DNA of 64,000 nt from NCBI RefSeq assembly GCF_008041835.1, contig NZ_VRYE01000011.1, positions 1-64,000 on the forward strand. Direction: 5' to 3'. The stretch comes from Ectopseudomonas mendocina. Lineage in GTDB: Bacteria > Pseudomonadota > Gammaproteobacteria > Pseudomonadales > Pseudomonadaceae. Under the pieces are notes generated by a model. It made no database searches, was not told where the DNA came from, and worked only from the letters and a program-made list of their open reading frames with translations. Positions 9,835-20,464 of the stretch are shown in pieces. The position numbers and the translations under genes are program-made. Numbering within the stretch: the stretch's first letter is position 1; each line of letters begins with the position of its first letter.

Positions 9835-10336
9835 ACTTGCGCGATAAACCGCTTCAGCCAAACAGGGCTCAACCTTGGCATATCCAAGACAGGATGGGCG
9901 AGTGAATGTCCCAAGGCCCGATAAACCTTGATGCAGAGCTGCAGGCGGAGAGATACATCAAGAGAATTTAAGTCAATGCCTGCTGCCGCCGCCCCAATAC
10001 CAAAGTGGCAGGCAATTACTCATCTTGCCGAGGCGCATCACCCAGCAAAATGAGGCAGATTAGCCGGATGAATGGGCGCCACGGATTGCCAGAACAAAGC
10101 CATCAGCTATAGTCCAGAAGCGCCGACCTGCATGGCCTGCGGCGCAATTACAGCGATGCGACAATTCAGGCAAAAACCTGGCAATAGTGATGAAAATGCA
10201 GGAATAATTTTCTCTGAAAAATTTACTTACAGTCGGCATACACATAGTATCGTAAACACACTTTGCGTCAGCACCCTTGGTGGAGCTGCACTGCTGACTA
10301 AATTAAAAGCCGTTCCTTAGTTCAAGGAGTACCGGC
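9835..10336. other. Intergenic region upstream of the nuo operon
   Basis: About 500 bases with no supported gene. An 82-codon open frame at 10072-10320 lacks a ribosome-binding site and family resemblance. The right half is unusually AT-rich (10190-10330) and probably contains the nuo promoter. A purine-rich ribosome-binding site (AAGGAG, 10324-10329) precedes nuoA. Confidence 0.6.
10222..10250 (+). promoter_or_regulatory. Candidate sigma-70 promoter for nuoA-N
   Basis: TTTACT (10222-10227) and TAGTAT (10245-10250) are separated by 17 bases in the AT-rich stretch about 85 bases before nuoA. Four of six -35 and four of six -10 bases match consensus. This is a prediction only. Confidence 0.4.
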
Positions 10337-10750
10337 ATGCCTGATGCGGTAACGACCATGCCCCATAACTGGGCCTTCGCTGTTTTCTTGCTGGGTGTCT
10401 GCGCGCTCATCGCCTTCATGCTCGGCCTTTCCAGCCTGCTCGGCAGCAAGGCTTGGGGACGCAGCAAGAACGAACCCTTCGAGTCGGGCATGCTTCCTAC
10501 CGGCAGCGCGCGTCTGCGCCTGTCAGCCAAGTTCTATCTGGTCGCGATGCTCTTCGTGATCTTCGACGTTGAAGCCCTGTTTCTGTTCGCCTGGGCCGTA
10601 TCCGTGCGTGAAAGCGCATGGCTCGGCCTGGTCGGTGCTACCGTTTTCATAACCATTCTGTTCGCGGGTCTTGTCTACGAGTCGGCGATAGGTGCGCTGG
10701 ATTGGGCACCTGAGGGACGTCGCAAGCGGCAAGCGAAGCTGAAACAATGA
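10337..10750 (+). CDS. nuoA: NADH-quinone oxidoreductase subunit A
   Basis: Small membrane-arm subunit of respiratory complex I, 137 residues with three transmembrane helices (about 13-33, 68-90, 97-119). Family signatures are PFESG (residues 50-54) and the helix [20 protein letters not shown] with its conserved acidic residues, lying next to the quinone channel. It is the first gene of a complete 13-gene nuo operon. The start follows AAGGAG. An alternative internal Met at residue 8 exists, but the upstream ribosome-binding site favours the first. Confidence 0.95.
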   Translation: MPDAVTTMPHNWAFAVFLLGVCALIAFMLGLSSLLGSKAWGRSKNEPFESGMLPTGSARLRLSAKFYLVAMLFVIFDVEALFLFAWAVSVRESAWLGLVGATVFITILFAGLVYESAIGALDWAPEGRRKRQAKLKQ

Positions 10751-10760
10751 GGCTTTGGCG

Positions 10761-11438
10761 ATGCAATACAAACTTACTCGGGTCGACCCGAATGCGCCCA
10801 ATGAGGTGTATCCGATCGGCCAGCGGGAGGTCGTTTCCGACCCGCTGCTAGAGGATCAGGTTCACAAGAACATCTACATGGGCAAGCTCTCGGACGTGCT
10901 TAACGGCGCTGTCAACTGGGGGCGCAAGAATTCCTTGTGGCCGTACAACTTCGGCCTGTCCTGCTGCTATGTGGAAATGACCACCGCCTTCACCGCCCCG
11001 CATGACGTGGCGCGTTTCGGTGCGGAAGTCATTCGCGCATCACCCCGCCAGGCCGACTTCATGGTCATCGCCGGCACCTGCTTCATCAAGATGGCGCCGG
11101 TCATCCAGCGTCTCTACGAGCAGATGCTGGAGCCCAAGTGGGTCATCTCCATGGGTTCATGCGCCAACTCCGGCGGCATGTACGACATCTACTCGGTCGT
11201 TCAGGGTGTGGACAAGTTCCTCCCCGTGGACGTCTACATTCCCGGCTGCCCACCCCGCCCGGAGGCGTTCCTGCAAGGCTTGATGCTGCTGCAGGAATCC
11301 ATCGGCCAGGAGCGCCGCCCGCTATCCTGGGTCGTTGGCGATCAAGGCATCTACCGTGCCGAAATGCCTTCGCAGAAGGAACAGCGACGCGAGCAGCGAA
11401 TCGCCGTTACCAACCTGCGTAGCCCCGACGAAGTCTGA
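10761..11438 (+). CDS. nuoB: NADH-quinone oxidoreductase subunit B
   Basis: Peripheral-arm subunit carrying the terminal 4Fe-4S cluster N2, which hands electrons to quinone. It has 225 residues. The cluster ligands are C68 and C69 (GLSCCYVEM), C134 (MGSCANSGG) and C163 (PGCPPRPEA). The ATG at 10761 has GAGG eight bases upstream and gives the family N-terminus [10 protein letters not shown]; an in-frame TTG two codons earlier is less likely. It follows nuoA by ten bases in the operon. Confidence 0.96.
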   Translation: MQYKLTRVDPNAPNEVYPIGQREVVSDPLLEDQVHKNIYMGKLSDVLNGAVNWGRKNSLWPYNFGLSCCYVEMTTAFTAPHDVARFGAEVIRASPRQADFMVIAGTCFIKMAPVIQRLYEQMLEPKWVISMGSCANSGGMYDIYSVVQGVDKFLPVDVYIPGCPPRPEAFLQGLMLLQESIGQERRPLSWVVGDQGIYRAEMPSQKEQRREQRIAVTNLRSPDEV

Positions 11439-11501
11439 GCCGATGCTTGCCTGCGCAAGCGTCACGCCCACTTTCTACGTTGATCGACAGCGACCGAGAC
11501 C

Positions 11502-13283
11502 ATGACTCAAGACACCGTTGTGTCCATACCGCCTTACAAGGCTGACGACCAGGACGTCGTCGCCGAACTGCGCGCCCGTTTTGGCGACGACAGTTTCACC
11601 CTGCAAGCGACCCGCACCGGCATGCCGGTTCTCTGGGTCGCCCGTGAGCGCCTTATCGAAGTGCTCACCTGCCTGCGCAACCTGCCGCGCCCCTACGTGA
11701 TGCTCTTTGATCTGCACGGCGTCGACGAGCGTCTGCGTACCCAGCGTCGCGGCCTGCCGGACGCCGACTTCACGGTGTTCTATCACCTGATGTCGCTGGA
11801 GCGTAACAGTGACGTGATGATCAAGGTCGCCCTGTCCGAGCGCGACCTCAACCTGCCCACCGCCACCGGCATCTGGCCCAACGCCAACTGGTACGAGCGT
11901 GAAGTCTGGGACCTGTACGGCATCACCTTCACTGGCCACCCGCACCTGAGCCGCATCATGATGCCGCCGACCTGGGAAGGTCATCCGCTGCGCAAGGACT
12001 ACCCGGCGCGCGCCACCGAATTCGACCCGTTCAGCCTGACCCAGGCCAAACAGCAGCTGGAAGAAGAAGCCGCGCGCTTCCGCCCCGAAGACTGGGGCAT
12101 GAAACGCGGCGGCGAGCACGAGGACTACATGTTCCTCAACCTCGGCCCCAACCACCCTTCCGCCCACGGCGCCTTCCGCATCATCCTGCAGCTCGACGGC
12201 GAAGAGATCGTCGATTGCGTACCGGAGATCGGCTACCACCACCGTGGCGCAGAGAAGATGGCCGAACGGCAGAGCTGGCACAGCTTCATCCCCTACACCG
12301 ACCGCATCGACTACCTCGGCGGGGTGATGAACAACCTGCCCTACGTGCTCTCGGTGGAGAAACTCGCCGGTATCAAGGTGCCGGCCCGCGTCGATGTCAT
12401 CCGCGTGATGCTCGCCGAGTTCTTCCGCATCACCAGCCACCTGCTGTTCCTCGGTACTTACATCCAGGACGTCGGCGCCATGACCCCGGTGTTCTTCACC
12501 TTCACCGACCGCCAGCGCGCCTACAAGGTGATCGAAGCCATCACCGGCTTCCGCCTGCACCCGGCCTGGTACCGCATCGGCGGCGTCGCCCATGACCTGC
12601 CGCGCGGCTGGGACAAGCTGGTCAAGGAATTCGTCGATTGGCTGCCCAAGCGCCTCGACGAATACGAGAAAGCGGCGCTGAAGAACAGCATCCTCAAGGC
12701 CCGTACCATCGGCGTGGCGCAGTACAACACCAAGGAAGCGCTGGAATGGGGCACCACCGGCGCCGGCCTGCGCGCCACCGGTTGCGACTTCGACCTGCGC
12801 AAGGCGCGCCCCTACTCCGGCTACGAGCACTTCGATTTCGAGGTGCCACTGGCGGCCAATGGCGATGCCTACGACCGCTGCATGGTGCGTGTCGAGGAGA
12901 TGCGCCAGAGCATCCGCATCATCGACCAATGCCTGAAGAACATGCCGGAAGGCCCGTACAAGGCCGACCATCCGCTGACCACGCCGCCGCCGAAAGAGCG
13001 CACGCTGCAGCACATCGAAACCCTGATCACCCACTTCCTGCAGGTTTCCTGGGGCCCGGTCATGCCGGCCAACGAAGCCTTCCAGATGATCGAGGCGACC
13101 AAGGGCATCAACAGTTATTACCTGACGAGCGACGGCAGCACCATGAGCTACCGCACCCGGATCCGCACCCCCAGCTTCCCCCACCTGCAGCAGATCCCCT
13201 CGGTGATCCGCGGCAGCATGGTCGCGGACCTGATCGCCTACCTGGGCAGTATCGACTTCGTCATGGCCGACGTGGACCGCTGA
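11502..13283 (+). CDS. nuoC: NADH-quinone oxidoreductase fused subunits C/D
   Basis: A 593-residue fusion, the form typical of Pseudomonas and Enterobacteriaceae. Residues 1 to about 190 are the NuoC (30 kDa) domain, with the signature [16 protein letters not shown] at about 130-145. From about residue 205 on is NuoD (49 kDa), beginning [16 protein letters not shown] and containing the quinone-site H and Y residues in GPNHPSAHG and the helix around [11 protein letters not shown]. NuoD forms the quinone cavity with NuoB. A 63-base gap to nuoB contains no obvious signal. Also named nuoCD. Confidence 0.96.
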   Translation: MTQDTVVSIPPYKADDQDVVAELRARFGDDSFTLQATRTGMPVLWVARERLIEVLTCLRNLPRPYVMLFDLHGVDERLRTQRRGLPDADFTVFYHLMSLERNSDVMIKVALSERDLNLPTATGIWPNANWYEREVWDLYGITFTGHPHLSRIMMPPTWEGHPLRKDYPARATEFDPFSLTQAKQQLEEEAARFRPEDWGMKRGGEHEDYMFLNLGPNHPSAHGAFRIILQLDGEEIVDCVPEIGYHHRGAEKMAERQSWHSFIPYTDRIDYLGGVMNNLPYVLSVEKLAGIKVPARVDVIRVMLAEFFRITSHLLFLGTYIQDVGAMTPVFFTFTDRQRAYKVIEAITGFRLHPAWYRIGGVAHDLPRGWDKLVKEFVDWLPKRLDEYEKAALKNSILKARTIGVAQYNTKEALEWGTTGAGLRATGCDFDLRKARPYSGYEHFDFEVPLAANGDAYDRCMVRVEEMRQSIRIIDQCLKNMPEGPYKADHPLTTPPPKERTLQHIETLITHFLQVSWGPVMPANEAFQMIEATKGINSYYLTSDGSTMSYRTRIRTPSFPHLQQIPSVIRGSMVADLIAYLGSIDFVMADVDR

Positions 13284-13285
13284 TC

Positions 13286-13780
13286 ATGAATACGCTTATC
13301 CAGACAGACCGTTTCACCCTCAGCGAAACCGAGCGCTCGGCCATCGAGCACGAGATGCACCACTACGAAGACCCGCGCGCCGCCAGCATCGAGGCGCTGA
13401 AGATCGTGCAGAAGCAGCGCGGCTGGGTGCCGGACGGCGCCGCTGACGCCATTGGCGCGGTCCTCGGCATTCCCGCCAGCGACGTCGAGGGCGTGGCCAC
13501 CTTCTATAGCCAGATATTCCGCCAGCCGGTGGGCCGCCACGTGATTCGCGTATGCGACAGCATGACCTGCTACATCGGCGGCCATGAGTCGGTGGTCAGT
13601 GAGATGCAGAAGCAGCTTGGTATCGGCCTTGGCCAGACCACCAGCGATGAGCGCTTCACCCTGTTGCCGGTGTGCTGCCTGGGCAACTGCGACAAGGCCC
13701 CGGCGCTGATGATCGACGACGACACCTTCGGCGACGTTCAACCCGACGGCGTCGCCAAGCTGCTGGAGGACTACAAATGA
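13286..13780 (+). CDS. nuoE: NADH-quinone oxidoreductase subunit E
   Basis: A 164-residue thioredoxin-like 24-kDa subunit carrying the 2Fe-2S cluster N1a at the tip of complex I. Ligands are C90 and C95 ([11 protein letters not shown]) and C131 and C135 ([10 protein letters not shown]). The ATG lies two bases after the nuoCD stop. The last bases overlap the nuoF start as ATGA, consistent with coupled translation. A longer frame inside nuoCD is rejected. Confidence 0.96.
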   Translation: MNTLIQTDRFTLSETERSAIEHEMHHYEDPRAASIEALKIVQKQRGWVPDGAADAIGAVLGIPASDVEGVATFYSQIFRQPVGRHVIRVCDSMTCYIGGHESVVSEMQKQLGIGLGQTTSDERFTLLPVCCLGNCDKAPALMIDDDTFGDVQPDGVAKLLEDYK

Positions 13781-15123
13781 AGCCCCTGACGTCCATCGGC
13801 CCAGCCAACCGCATCGCCCGCAGCGAAGAAACCCATCCGCTGACCTGGCGCCTGCGTGACGACGCCCAGCCGGTATGGCTGCAGGAATACCAGCAGAAGA
13901 ACGGCTACGCGGCCGCACGCAAGGCACTGACCGAAATGGCCCAGGCCGACATCGTGCAGACCGTCAAGGAATCCGGCCTCAAGGGTCGCGGCGGTGCAGG
14001 CTTCCCCACCGGGGTGAAGTGGGGCCTGATGCCGGCTGATGAATCCATGAACATCCGCTATCTGCTGTGCAACGCGGACGAAATGGAGCCCAACACCTGG
14101 AAAGACCGCATGCTGATGGAACAGCTGCCCCACCTGCTGGTGGAAGGCATGCTGATCTCCGCGCGCGCACTCAAGGCCTATCGCGGCTACATCTTCCTGC
14201 GTGGCGAGTACGTCGACGCCGCGGCCAACCTCAACCGCGCCATCGAGGAAGCCAAGGCCGCCGGCCTGCTCGGCAAGAACATTTTTGGCAGCGGCTTTGA
14301 TTTCGAGCTGTTCGTGCATACCGGCGCGGGCCGCTACATCTGCGGCGAGGAAACCGCGCTGATCAACTCGCTGGAAGGCCGCCGCGCCAATCCGCGCGCC
14401 AAACCGCCCTTCCCGGCTGCCGTCGGCGTCTGGGGCAAGCCCACCTGCGTCAACAACGTCGAAACCCTGTACAACGTGCCGGCCATCGTCGGCCAGGGTG
14501 TGGACTGGTACAAGGGCCTGGCCCGCCCGGGCAGCGAAGACCACGGCACCAAGCTGATGGGCTTCTCCGGCAAGGTGAAGAACCCCGGCCTGTGGGAACT
14601 ACCGTTCGGCATCACCGCCCGCGAATTGTTCGAGGACTACGCCGGCGGCATGCGCGATGGCTACAGGCTCAAGTGCTGGCAGCCTGGCGGCGCCGGTACT
14701 GGCTTCCTGCTGCCCGAACACCTTGAGGCGCAGATGTACGCCGGCGGCATCGGCAAGGTCGGCACCCGTATGGGCACTGGTCTGGCGCTGGCGGTCGACG
14801 ACTCGATCAACATGGTCTCACTGCTGCGCAACATGGAAGAGTTCTTCGCCCGCGAGTCCTGCGGCTGGTGCACGCCGTGCCGCGACGGTCTGCCCTGGAG
14901 CGTGAAGATCCTTCGTGCGCTGGAGCGGGGCGAAGGCACCCGCGAGGACATCGCCACCCTGCTCGGCTTGGTCAACTTCCTCGGCCCGGGCAAGACCTTC
15001 TGTGCTCACGCGCCAGGCGCCGTGGAGCCGTTGGGCAGTGCCATCAAGTATTTCCGTGAAGAGTTCGAGGCCGGTGTGGCCAAGGTGGCGACCACGCCCC
15101 GCATGCCGGCAAGAGCGAGCTGA
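13777..15123 (+). CDS. nuoF: NADH-quinone oxidoreductase subunit F
   Basis: The 51-kDa NADH-binding flavoprotein, 448 residues, where NADH is oxidised by FMN. The glycine-rich nucleotide motif [10 protein letters not shown] is at 70-79. A second FMN/NADH motif, [14 protein letters not shown], is at about 188-201. The 4Fe-4S N3 ligands are C362, C365, C368 (SCGWCTPC) and C409 (KTFCAHAPG). The start overlaps the nuoE stop. Confidence 0.96.
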   Translation: MKPLTSIGPANRIARSEETHPLTWRLRDDAQPVWLQEYQQKNGYAAARKALTEMAQADIVQTVKESGLKGRGGAGFPTGVKWGLMPADESMNIRYLLCNADEMEPNTWKDRMLMEQLPHLLVEGMLISARALKAYRGYIFLRGEYVDAAANLNRAIEEAKAAGLLGKNIFGSGFDFELFVHTGAGRYICGEETALINSLEGRRANPRAKPPFPAAVGVWGKPTCVNNVETLYNVPAIVGQGVDWYKGLARPGSEDHGTKLMGFSGKVKNPGLWELPFGITARELFEDYAGGMRDGYRLKCWQPGGAGTGFLLPEHLEAQMYAGGIGKVGTRMGTGLALAVDDSINMVSLLRNMEEFFARESCGWCTPCRDGLPWSVKILRALERGEGTREDIATLLGLVNFLGPGKTFCAHAPGAVEPLGSAIKYFREEFEAGVAKVATTPRMPARAS

Positions 15124-15181
15124 ACAGACGAATTCCCTTAGCCAGCCGCTTTTCTGAAGCGGGTAAACGAAGACTGAAGAA

Positions 15182-17890
15182 ATGGCCACTATCCACGTAG
15201 ACGGCAAAGATTTCGAAGTCGATGGTGCAGACAACCTCCTGCAGGCCTGCCTGTCCCTTGGACTCGATATCCCCTACTTCTGCTGGCACCCGGCGCTTGG
15301 CAGCGTCGGCGCCTGCCGCCAGTGCGCGGTCAAGCAGTACAACGACGAGAACGACACCCGCGGTCGCATCGTCATGTCCTGCATGACGCCCGCCACCGAT
15401 AACACCTGGATCAGCATCGACGACGAGGAGTCCAAGGCGTTCCGCGCCAGCGTCGTCGAATGGCTGATGACCAACCACCCGCACGACTGCCCAGTGTGCG
15501 AGGAAGGTGGTCACTGCCACCTGCAGGACATGACGGTGATGACCGGGCACAACACCCGTCGCTACCGCTTCACCAAGCGTACCCACCAGAATCAGGAACT
15601 CGGCCCGTTCATCGCCCACGAGATGAACCGCTGCATCGCCTGTTATCGCTGCGTGCGCTACTACAAGGACTACGCCGGCGGCACAGACCTGGGCGTCTAC
15701 GGCGCGCACGACAACGTGTACTTCGGCCGTGTCGAGGACGGCACGCTGGAAAGCGAGTTTTCCGGCAACCTGGTCGAGGTCTGCCCGACCGGCGTGTTTA
15801 CCGACAAGACCCACTCCGAGCGCTACAACCGCAAGTGGGACATGCAGTTCGCCCCGAGCATCTGCCACGGCTGCTCCAGCGGCTGCAACATCAGCCCCGG
15901 CGAGCGCTACGGCGAGCTGCGCCGCATCGAGAACCGCTTCAACGGCTCGGTGAACCAGTACTTCCTCTGCGACCGCGGCCGCTTCGGCTATGGCTACGTC
16001 AACCGCGAAGATCGCCCGCGTCAGCCGCTGCTGGCCGGCCAGGCCATCGGCATCGATGCCGCGCTGGACAAGGCCGCCGAGCTGCTCAAGGGCAAGCGCG
16101 TGATCGGCATTGGCTCGCCGCGCGCCAGCCTGGAATCCAACTTCGCCCTGCGCGAACTGGTCGGTGCCGACAACTTCTATAGCGGTATTGCTGCCAGCGA
16201 ACTGGCCAATATCCGTCTGATCCGCGACATCCTGCAAAACGGCCCGCTGCCAACGCCGACCCTGCGCGATGTCGAACTGCATGACGCCATCTTCGTCCTC
16301 GGCGAAGACCTGACCCAGACCGCCGCGCGTATGGCCCTGGCCCTGCGCCAGGCGGTCAAGGGCAAGGCTACCGAGATCGCTGCCGGTGCGCGGATTCAGG
16401 ACTGGCACATGGCGGCGGTGCAGAACGTAGCCCAGCACGCTCTGCACCCGCTGTTTATCGCCAGCGTCGCTGAAACTCGCCTGGATGATGTCGCCGAGCA
16501 GTGCGTGCACGCTGCCCCGGCCGACCTGGCCCGTATCGGTTTCGCCGTGGCTCACGCCATCGACCCCAGTGCACCGACCGTCGACGGCCTGGACGCCGAG
16601 GCTCAAGCGCTGGTACAGCGCATCGCCGATGCCCTGATCAACGCCCAGCGCCCGCTGATCGTCTCCGGCGCCTCGCTGGGCGACAAGGCCCTGATCGAGG
16701 CCGCCGCCAATATCGCCAGCGCGCTGAAGAACCGTGAAAAGAACGGCTCGCTGAGCCTGGTGGTGCCCGAGGCCAACAGCCTGGGCCTTGCCCTGCTCGG
16801 CGGCGAGTCCGTCGATGCTGCGCTGCAAGCCCTGAGTGGCGGCCAGGCCGATGCCGTGATCGTGCTGGAAAACGACCTGTATCGCCGCGCCGATGCGGCC
16901 AAGGTCGACGCTGCGCTCAACGCCGCGCAGGCGGTGATCGTCGCCGATCACCAGCGTACCGCCACCAGCGAACGCGCCCATCTGCTGCTGCCGGTGGCCT
17001 CCTTCGCCGAAGGCGACGGCACCCTCGTCAGCCTGGAAGGCCGCGCCCAGCGCTTCTTCCAGGTCTATGAGCCGAGCTACTACGACGCGGGCATCCTGAT
17101 CCGCGAAGGCTGGCGCTGGCTGCACGCGCTGCACAGCACCCTGCAAGGCAAGGTAGTGGACTGGACGCAACTGGATCAGGTCACCGAGGCCTGCGCCGCC
17201 AGCAACCCGCTGTTGGCCGGGATCAAGGACGCCGCGCCGAGCGCCTCGTTCCGCATCAAGGGCCTCAAGCTCGCCCGCGAGCCGCACCGCTACAGTGGTC
17301 GTACCGCCATGCGCGCCAATATCAGCGTGCACGAGCCGCGTCAGCCGCAGGATCAGGACAGCGCCTTCGCCTTCTCCATGGAAGGCTATGCCGGCAGCAA
17401 GGAAGACCGTCAGCAGATTCCATTCGCCTGGTCGCCGGGCTGGAACTCGCCACAGGCCTGGAACAAGTTCCAGGACGAAGTCGGAGGTCATCTGCGTGCC
17501 GGCGACCCCGGCGTGCGCCTGCTCGAAGCGGCCGGTAACGTCCTGCCCTGGTTCGCCGTGAATGCAGCGTTCAACCCGGCAGCCGGCACCTGGCAGGTGG
17601 CGCCGCTGCACCACCTGTTCGGCAGCGAGGAAAACTCCGCGCGCGCCAAACCGATTCAGGAGCGCATGCCCGAGCCCTACGTGGCCCTGGCCCGCGATGA
17701 AGCGGCACGTCTGGGCGTGAACGACGGTGCGCTGCTGGCTCTGCGCGTCAACGGCCAGGCGCTACGCCTGCCGCTGCAGGTGCGTGATGATCTGGCCGTT
17801 GGCCTGGTCGGCCTGCCGGTTGGTTTGCCAGGCATTCCGGTGACACTCGCCGGCGCCAGGGTGACCCTGCTGCAGGAGGCCGCGCAATGA
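15182..17890 (+). CDS. nuoG: NADH-quinone oxidoreductase subunit G
   Basis: Largest peripheral subunit, 902 residues, carrying most of the iron-sulfur chain. The N-terminal 2Fe-2S ferredoxin domain has C34, C45, C48 and a fourth Cys near 67. The H-C3 type 4Fe-4S motif [10 protein letters not shown] is at about 103-112. The CIACYRC / CPTG cluster is at about 150-205. The extra N7 cluster motif CHGCSSGCN is near 228-236. The rest is a molybdopterin-oxidoreductase-like domain without cofactor function in complex I. It starts 58 bases after nuoF and overlaps nuoH as ATGA. Confidence 0.96.
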   Translation: MATIHVDGKDFEVDGADNLLQACLSLGLDIPYFCWHPALGSVGACRQCAVKQYNDENDTRGRIVMSCMTPATDNTWISIDDEESKAFRASVVEWLMTNHPHDCPVCEEGGHCHLQDMTVMTGHNTRRYRFTKRTHQNQELGPFIAHEMNRCIACYRCVRYYKDYAGGTDLGVYGAHDNVYFGRVEDGTLESEFSGNLVEVCPTGVFTDKTHSERYNRKWDMQFAPSICHGCSSGCNISPGERYGELRRIENRFNGSVNQYFLCDRGRFGYGYVNREDRPRQPLLAGQAIGIDAALDKAAELLKGKRVIGIGSPRASLESNFALRELVGADNFYSGIAASELANIRLIRDILQNGPLPTPTLRDVELHDAIFVLGEDLTQTAARMALALRQAVKGKATEIAAGARIQDWHMAAVQNVAQHALHPLFIASVAETRLDDVAEQCVHAAPADLARIGFAVAHAIDPSAPTVDGLDAEAQALVQRIADALINAQRPLIVSGASLGDKALIEAAANIASALKNREKNGSLSLVVPEANSLGLALLGGESVDAALQALSGGQADAVIVLENDLYRRADAAKVDAALNAAQAVIVADHQRTATSERAHLLLPVASFAEGDGTLVSLEGRAQRFFQVYEPSYYDAGILIREGWRWLHALHSTLQGKVVDWTQLDQVTEACAASNPLLAGIKDAAPSASFRIKGLKLAREPHRYSGRTAMRANISVHEPRQPQDQDSAFAFSMEGYAGSKEDRQQIPFAWSPGWNSPQAWNKFQDEVGGHLRAGDPGVRLLEAAGNVLPWFAVNAAFNPAAGTWQVAPLHHLFGSEENSARAKPIQERMPEPYVALARDEAARLGVNDGALLALRVNGQALRLPLQVRDDLAVGLVGLPVGLPGIPVTLAGARVTLLQEAAQ

Positions 17891-18879
17891 GCTGGTTGAC
17901 GCCCGAACTGATCGAGATCGTCATCGCGGTGCTCAAGGCCATCGTCATCCTGCTGGTGGTGGTGGTCTGCGGCGCACTACTGAGCTTCGTCGAACGCCGT
18001 CTGCTCGGCTGGTGGCAGGATCGCTACGGCCCCAACCGTGTGGGGCCGTTCGGCATGTTCCAGATCGCCGCCGACATGATCAAGATGTTCTTCAAGGAGG
18101 ACTGGACGCCGCCGTTCGCCGACAAGTTCATCTTCATCCTGGCACCGATGATCGCCTTCTCGGCGATGCTGATGGCCTTCGCCATCATCCCCATCACCCC
18201 GACCTGGGGCGTGGCGGACCTGAACATCGGCATCCTGTTCTTCTTCGCCATGGCGGGTCTTTCGGTCTATGCCGTGCTGTTCGCCGGCTGGTCGAGCAAC
18301 AACAAGTTCGCCCTGCTCGGCAGCCTGCGTGCCTCGGCCCAGACCATCTCCTACGAGGTGTTCCTGGCCCTGGCGCTGATGGGCGTGGTGGCGCAAGTCG
18401 GCTCGTTCAACATGCGCGACATCGTCGACTACCAGGCGCAGAACCTGTGGTTCATCATTCCGCAGTTCTTCGGCTTCTGTACCTTCTTCATCGCCGCCGT
18501 CGCCGTGACCCATCGTCACCCGTTCGACCAACCGGAAGCCGAGCAGGAGCTGGCCGATGGTTACCACATCGAATACGCCGGCATGAAATGGGGCATGTTC
18601 TTCGTCGGCGAATACGTGGCCATCGTCACCGTATCGGCGCTGCTGGTCACCCTGTTCTTCGGTGGCTGGCACGGCCCATTCGGCATCCTGCCGCAGATTC
18701 CGTTCTTCTGGTTCGCGCTGAAAACGGCCTTCTTCATCATGATCTTCATTCTGCTGCGCGCGTCGATCCCACGCCCGCGCTATGACCAGGTCATGGCCTT
18801 CAGCTGGAAGTTCTGCCTGCCGCTGACCCTGATCAACCTGCTGGTGACCGGCGCCGTCGTGCTGGCCACGGCCCAGTAA
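17887..18879 (+). CDS. nuoH: NADH-quinone oxidoreductase subunit H
   Basis: A 330-residue membrane subunit with eight or more helices, forming the heel of complex I and part of the quinone chamber. Conserved segments are [21 protein letters not shown] (about 36-56) and the acidic loop [21 protein letters not shown] (about 210-230), where conserved glutamates couple quinone chemistry to proton transfer. The start overlaps the nuoG stop. A 139-base structured repeat separates this gene from nuoI. Confidence 0.96.
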   Translation: MSWLTPELIEIVIAVLKAIVILLVVVVCGALLSFVERRLLGWWQDRYGPNRVGPFGMFQIAADMIKMFFKEDWTPPFADKFIFILAPMIAFSAMLMAFAIIPITPTWGVADLNIGILFFFAMAGLSVYAVLFAGWSSNNKFALLGSLRASAQTISYEVFLALALMGVVAQVGSFNMRDIVDYQAQNLWFIIPQFFGFCTFFIAAVAVTHRHPFDQPEAEQELADGYHIEYAGMKWGMFFVGEYVAIVTVSALLVTLFFGGWHGPFGILPQIPFFWFALKTAFFIMIFILLRASIPRPRYDQVMAFSWKFCLPLTLINLLVTGAVVLATAQ

Positions 18880-19018
18880 GAGGAGATTTACAAAGCAGCG
18901 AACGAAGGTCAGGCAAGGCGAAGTTCGCCGAAAAAGCGGAGTGTACGAGTAGTACATGAGCATTTTGAGGTGGACTTCAACGCAGCATGACCGAGTGCAG
19001 CAATTTGTAGATTTCCTC
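18880..19018 (-). repeat. Dispersed structured repeat, copy C, inside the nuo operon
   Basis: Reverse-orientation relative of the repeats at 4354-4497 and 44031-44171. Ends are inverted: GAGGAGATTTACAAA at 18880-18894 and TTTGTAGATTTCCTC at 19004-19018. The core contains AATGAG-type complement (ACATGAGCATTTTGAGG) and AACGCAGCA. The internal hairpin reads TGTAC-GAGTA-GTACA, a compensatory variant of TTTAC/GTAAA in the other copies. It begins directly after the nuoH stop, so the polycistronic mRNA must carry it. Confidence 0.85.
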
Positions 19019-19033
19019 GTAGGAGAGATGAGA

Positions 19034-19582
19034 ATGTTCAAATATATCTGGGACGTGCTGGTCGGTACCGGCACCCAGCTGCGCAGCCTGGTCATGGTGT
19101 TCAGCCATGGCTTTCGCAAGCGCGACACCCTGCAATACCCGGAAGAGGCGGTTTACCTGCCGCCGCGCTACCGTGGCCGCATCGTCCTGACCCGCGACCC
19201 CGACGGCGAGGAACGCTGCGTGGCCTGCAACCTGTGCGCCGTGGCCTGCCCGGTGGGCTGCATCTCGCTGCAGAAGGCGGAAACCGACGACGGTCGCTGG
19301 TACCCGGAGTTCTTCCGCATCAACTTCTCGCGCTGCATCTTCTGCGGCCTGTGCGAAGAAGCCTGCCCGACCACCGCGATCCAGCTCACCCCCGATTTCG
19401 AGATGGGCGAGTTCAAGCGTCAGGATCTGGTGTACGAGAAGGAAGACCTGCTGATCAGCGGCCCCGGCAAGAACCCGGACTACAACTTCTACCGCGTTGC
19501 CGGTATGGCCATCGCCGGCAAGCCCAAGGGCGCCGCGCAGAACGAGGCCGAGCCGATCAACGTCAAGAGTTTGTTGCCATGA
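19034..19582 (+). CDS. nuoI: NADH-quinone oxidoreductase subunit I
   Basis: A 182-residue ferredoxin-like subunit holding the two 4Fe-4S clusters N6a and N6b between NuoG and NuoB. The two CxxCxxCxxxCP motifs are at C62/C65/C68/C72 and C101/C104/C107/C111. The start giving [11 protein letters not shown] matches the family length. Start codons further upstream (19028, 18956) would read into the repeat, and the ribosome-binding site AGGAGAG at 19021-19027 favours 19034. Confidence 0.95.
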   Translation: MFKYIWDVLVGTGTQLRSLVMVFSHGFRKRDTLQYPEEAVYLPPRYRGRIVLTRDPDGEERCVACNLCAVACPVGCISLQKAETDDGRWYPEFFRINFSRCIFCGLCEEACPTTAIQLTPDFEMGEFKRQDLVYEKEDLLISGPGKNPDYNFYRVAGMAIAGKPKGAAQNEAEPINVKSLLP

Positions 19583-19590
19583 CCCGTTCT

Positions 19591-19633
19591 TACCCTCTCC
19601 CCCAGCCCCTCTCCCGCAAGCGGGCGAGGGGTG
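19591..19633. repeat. REP-like palindrome between nuoI and nuoJ
   Basis: Contains CCAGCCCCTCTCCCGC-AAG-CGGGCGAGGGG, a hairpin-forming sequence of the CCCCTCTCCC type that also occurs at 32544-32581. It fills most of the 67-base nuoI-nuoJ gap. Confidence 0.75.
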
Positions 19634-19649
19634 CAATGAGGAGCTTCTG

Positions 19650-20159
19650 ATGGAATTCGCGTTCTACTTCGCCGCCGGTGTGGCGGTGGCAGCAACGGTT
19701 GGGGTGGTTACCAATACCAACCCGGTGCATGCCCTGCTCTACCTCATCGTCTCGCTGTTGGCGGTGTCGATGGTGTTCTTCGCCCTCGGCGCGCCCTTTG
19801 CCGGCGCGCTGGAAATCATCGTCTATGCCGGCGCCATTATGGTGCTGTTCGTCTTCGTGGTGATGATGCTCAACCTCGGCCCGGCGGCTGCCGAGCAGGA
19901 GCGCAAGTGGCTGACGCCCGGCATCTGGGTCGGCCCGGCAATCCTCAGCGCGCTGCTACTCGGCCAGCTGCTCTATATGCTGCTGAACCACGTCAGCGAC
20001 GCCCATATCGGCCACACCACAGTGGAAGCCAAGGCCGTCGGTATCAGCCTGTTCGGCCCTTATCTGCTGGCGGTAGAGCTGGCTTCCATGCTGCTGCTCG
20101 CCGCACTGGTCGCTGCCTACCACCTGGGCCGCCACGACGCCAAGGAGCCCACCGCATGA
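19650..20159 (+). CDS. nuoJ: NADH-quinone oxidoreductase subunit J
   Basis: A 169-residue membrane subunit with five helices. The conserved helix-3 region [24 protein letters not shown] (about 50-73), with its pi-bulge, takes part in conformational coupling. The ATG follows GAGGAGCTTCTG. The alternative longer frame to 19497 runs through the REP sequence and nuoI and is rejected. The stop overlaps the nuoK start. Confidence 0.95.
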   Translation: MEFAFYFAAGVAVAATVGVVTNTNPVHALLYLIVSLLAVSMVFFALGAPFAGALEIIVYAGAIMVLFVFVVMMLNLGPAAAEQERKWLTPGIWVGPAILSALLLGQLLYMLLNHVSDAHIGHTTVEAKAVGISLFGPYLLAVELASMLLLAALVAAYHLGRHDAKEPTA

Positions 20160-20464
20160 TCGGCATCCCACTCGAACACGGCCTGGCCCTGGCCGGCGTG
20201 CTGTTCTGCATCGGCCTGGCGGGCCTGATGGTGCGGCGCAACATCCTGTTCATCCTGATGAGCCTGGAAGTGATGATGAACGCCGCTGCACTGGCCTTCG
20301 TCGTCGCCGGCGCCCGTTGGGGCGCGGCTGACGGCCAGGTGATGTTCATTCTGGTGATCACCCTGGCAGCCGCCGAGGCCAGCATCGGCCTGGCGATCCT
20401 GCTGCAGCTGTATCGCCGCTTCAACACTCTGGATATCGACGCTGCCAGCGAGATGCGCGGATGA
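20156..20464 (+). CDS. nuoK: NADH-quinone oxidoreductase subunit K
   Basis: A 102-residue three-helix subunit of the membrane arm (MrpC-like). Two membrane-embedded glutamates used in proton translocation appear in [15 protein letters not shown] (E38 region) and [13 protein letters not shown] (E74 region). It overlaps nuoJ upstream and nuoL downstream, both as ATGA. Confidence 0.95.
   Translation: MIGIPLEHGLALAGVLFCIGLAGLMVRRNILFILMSLEVMMNAAALAFVVAGARWGAADGQVMFILVITLAAAEASIGLAILLQLYRRFNTLDIDAASEMRG

Noticed and set aside
8131..9861. A 576-codon minus-strand frame opposite aceA
   Set aside because: Antisense shadow produced by GC-rich third positions; aceA on the other strand is unequivocal.
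10072..10320. An 82-codon frame upstream of nuoA
   Set aside because: It has no ribosome-binding site, unusual composition and an overlap with the AT-rich promoter region; it resembles nothing I know.
15044..17614. An 856-codon open frame on the minus strand opposite nuoG
   Set aside because: It is the antisense shadow of a highly conserved, high-GC gene. Its translation is low in complexity (rich in A, G, V, H, Q) and resembles no family.
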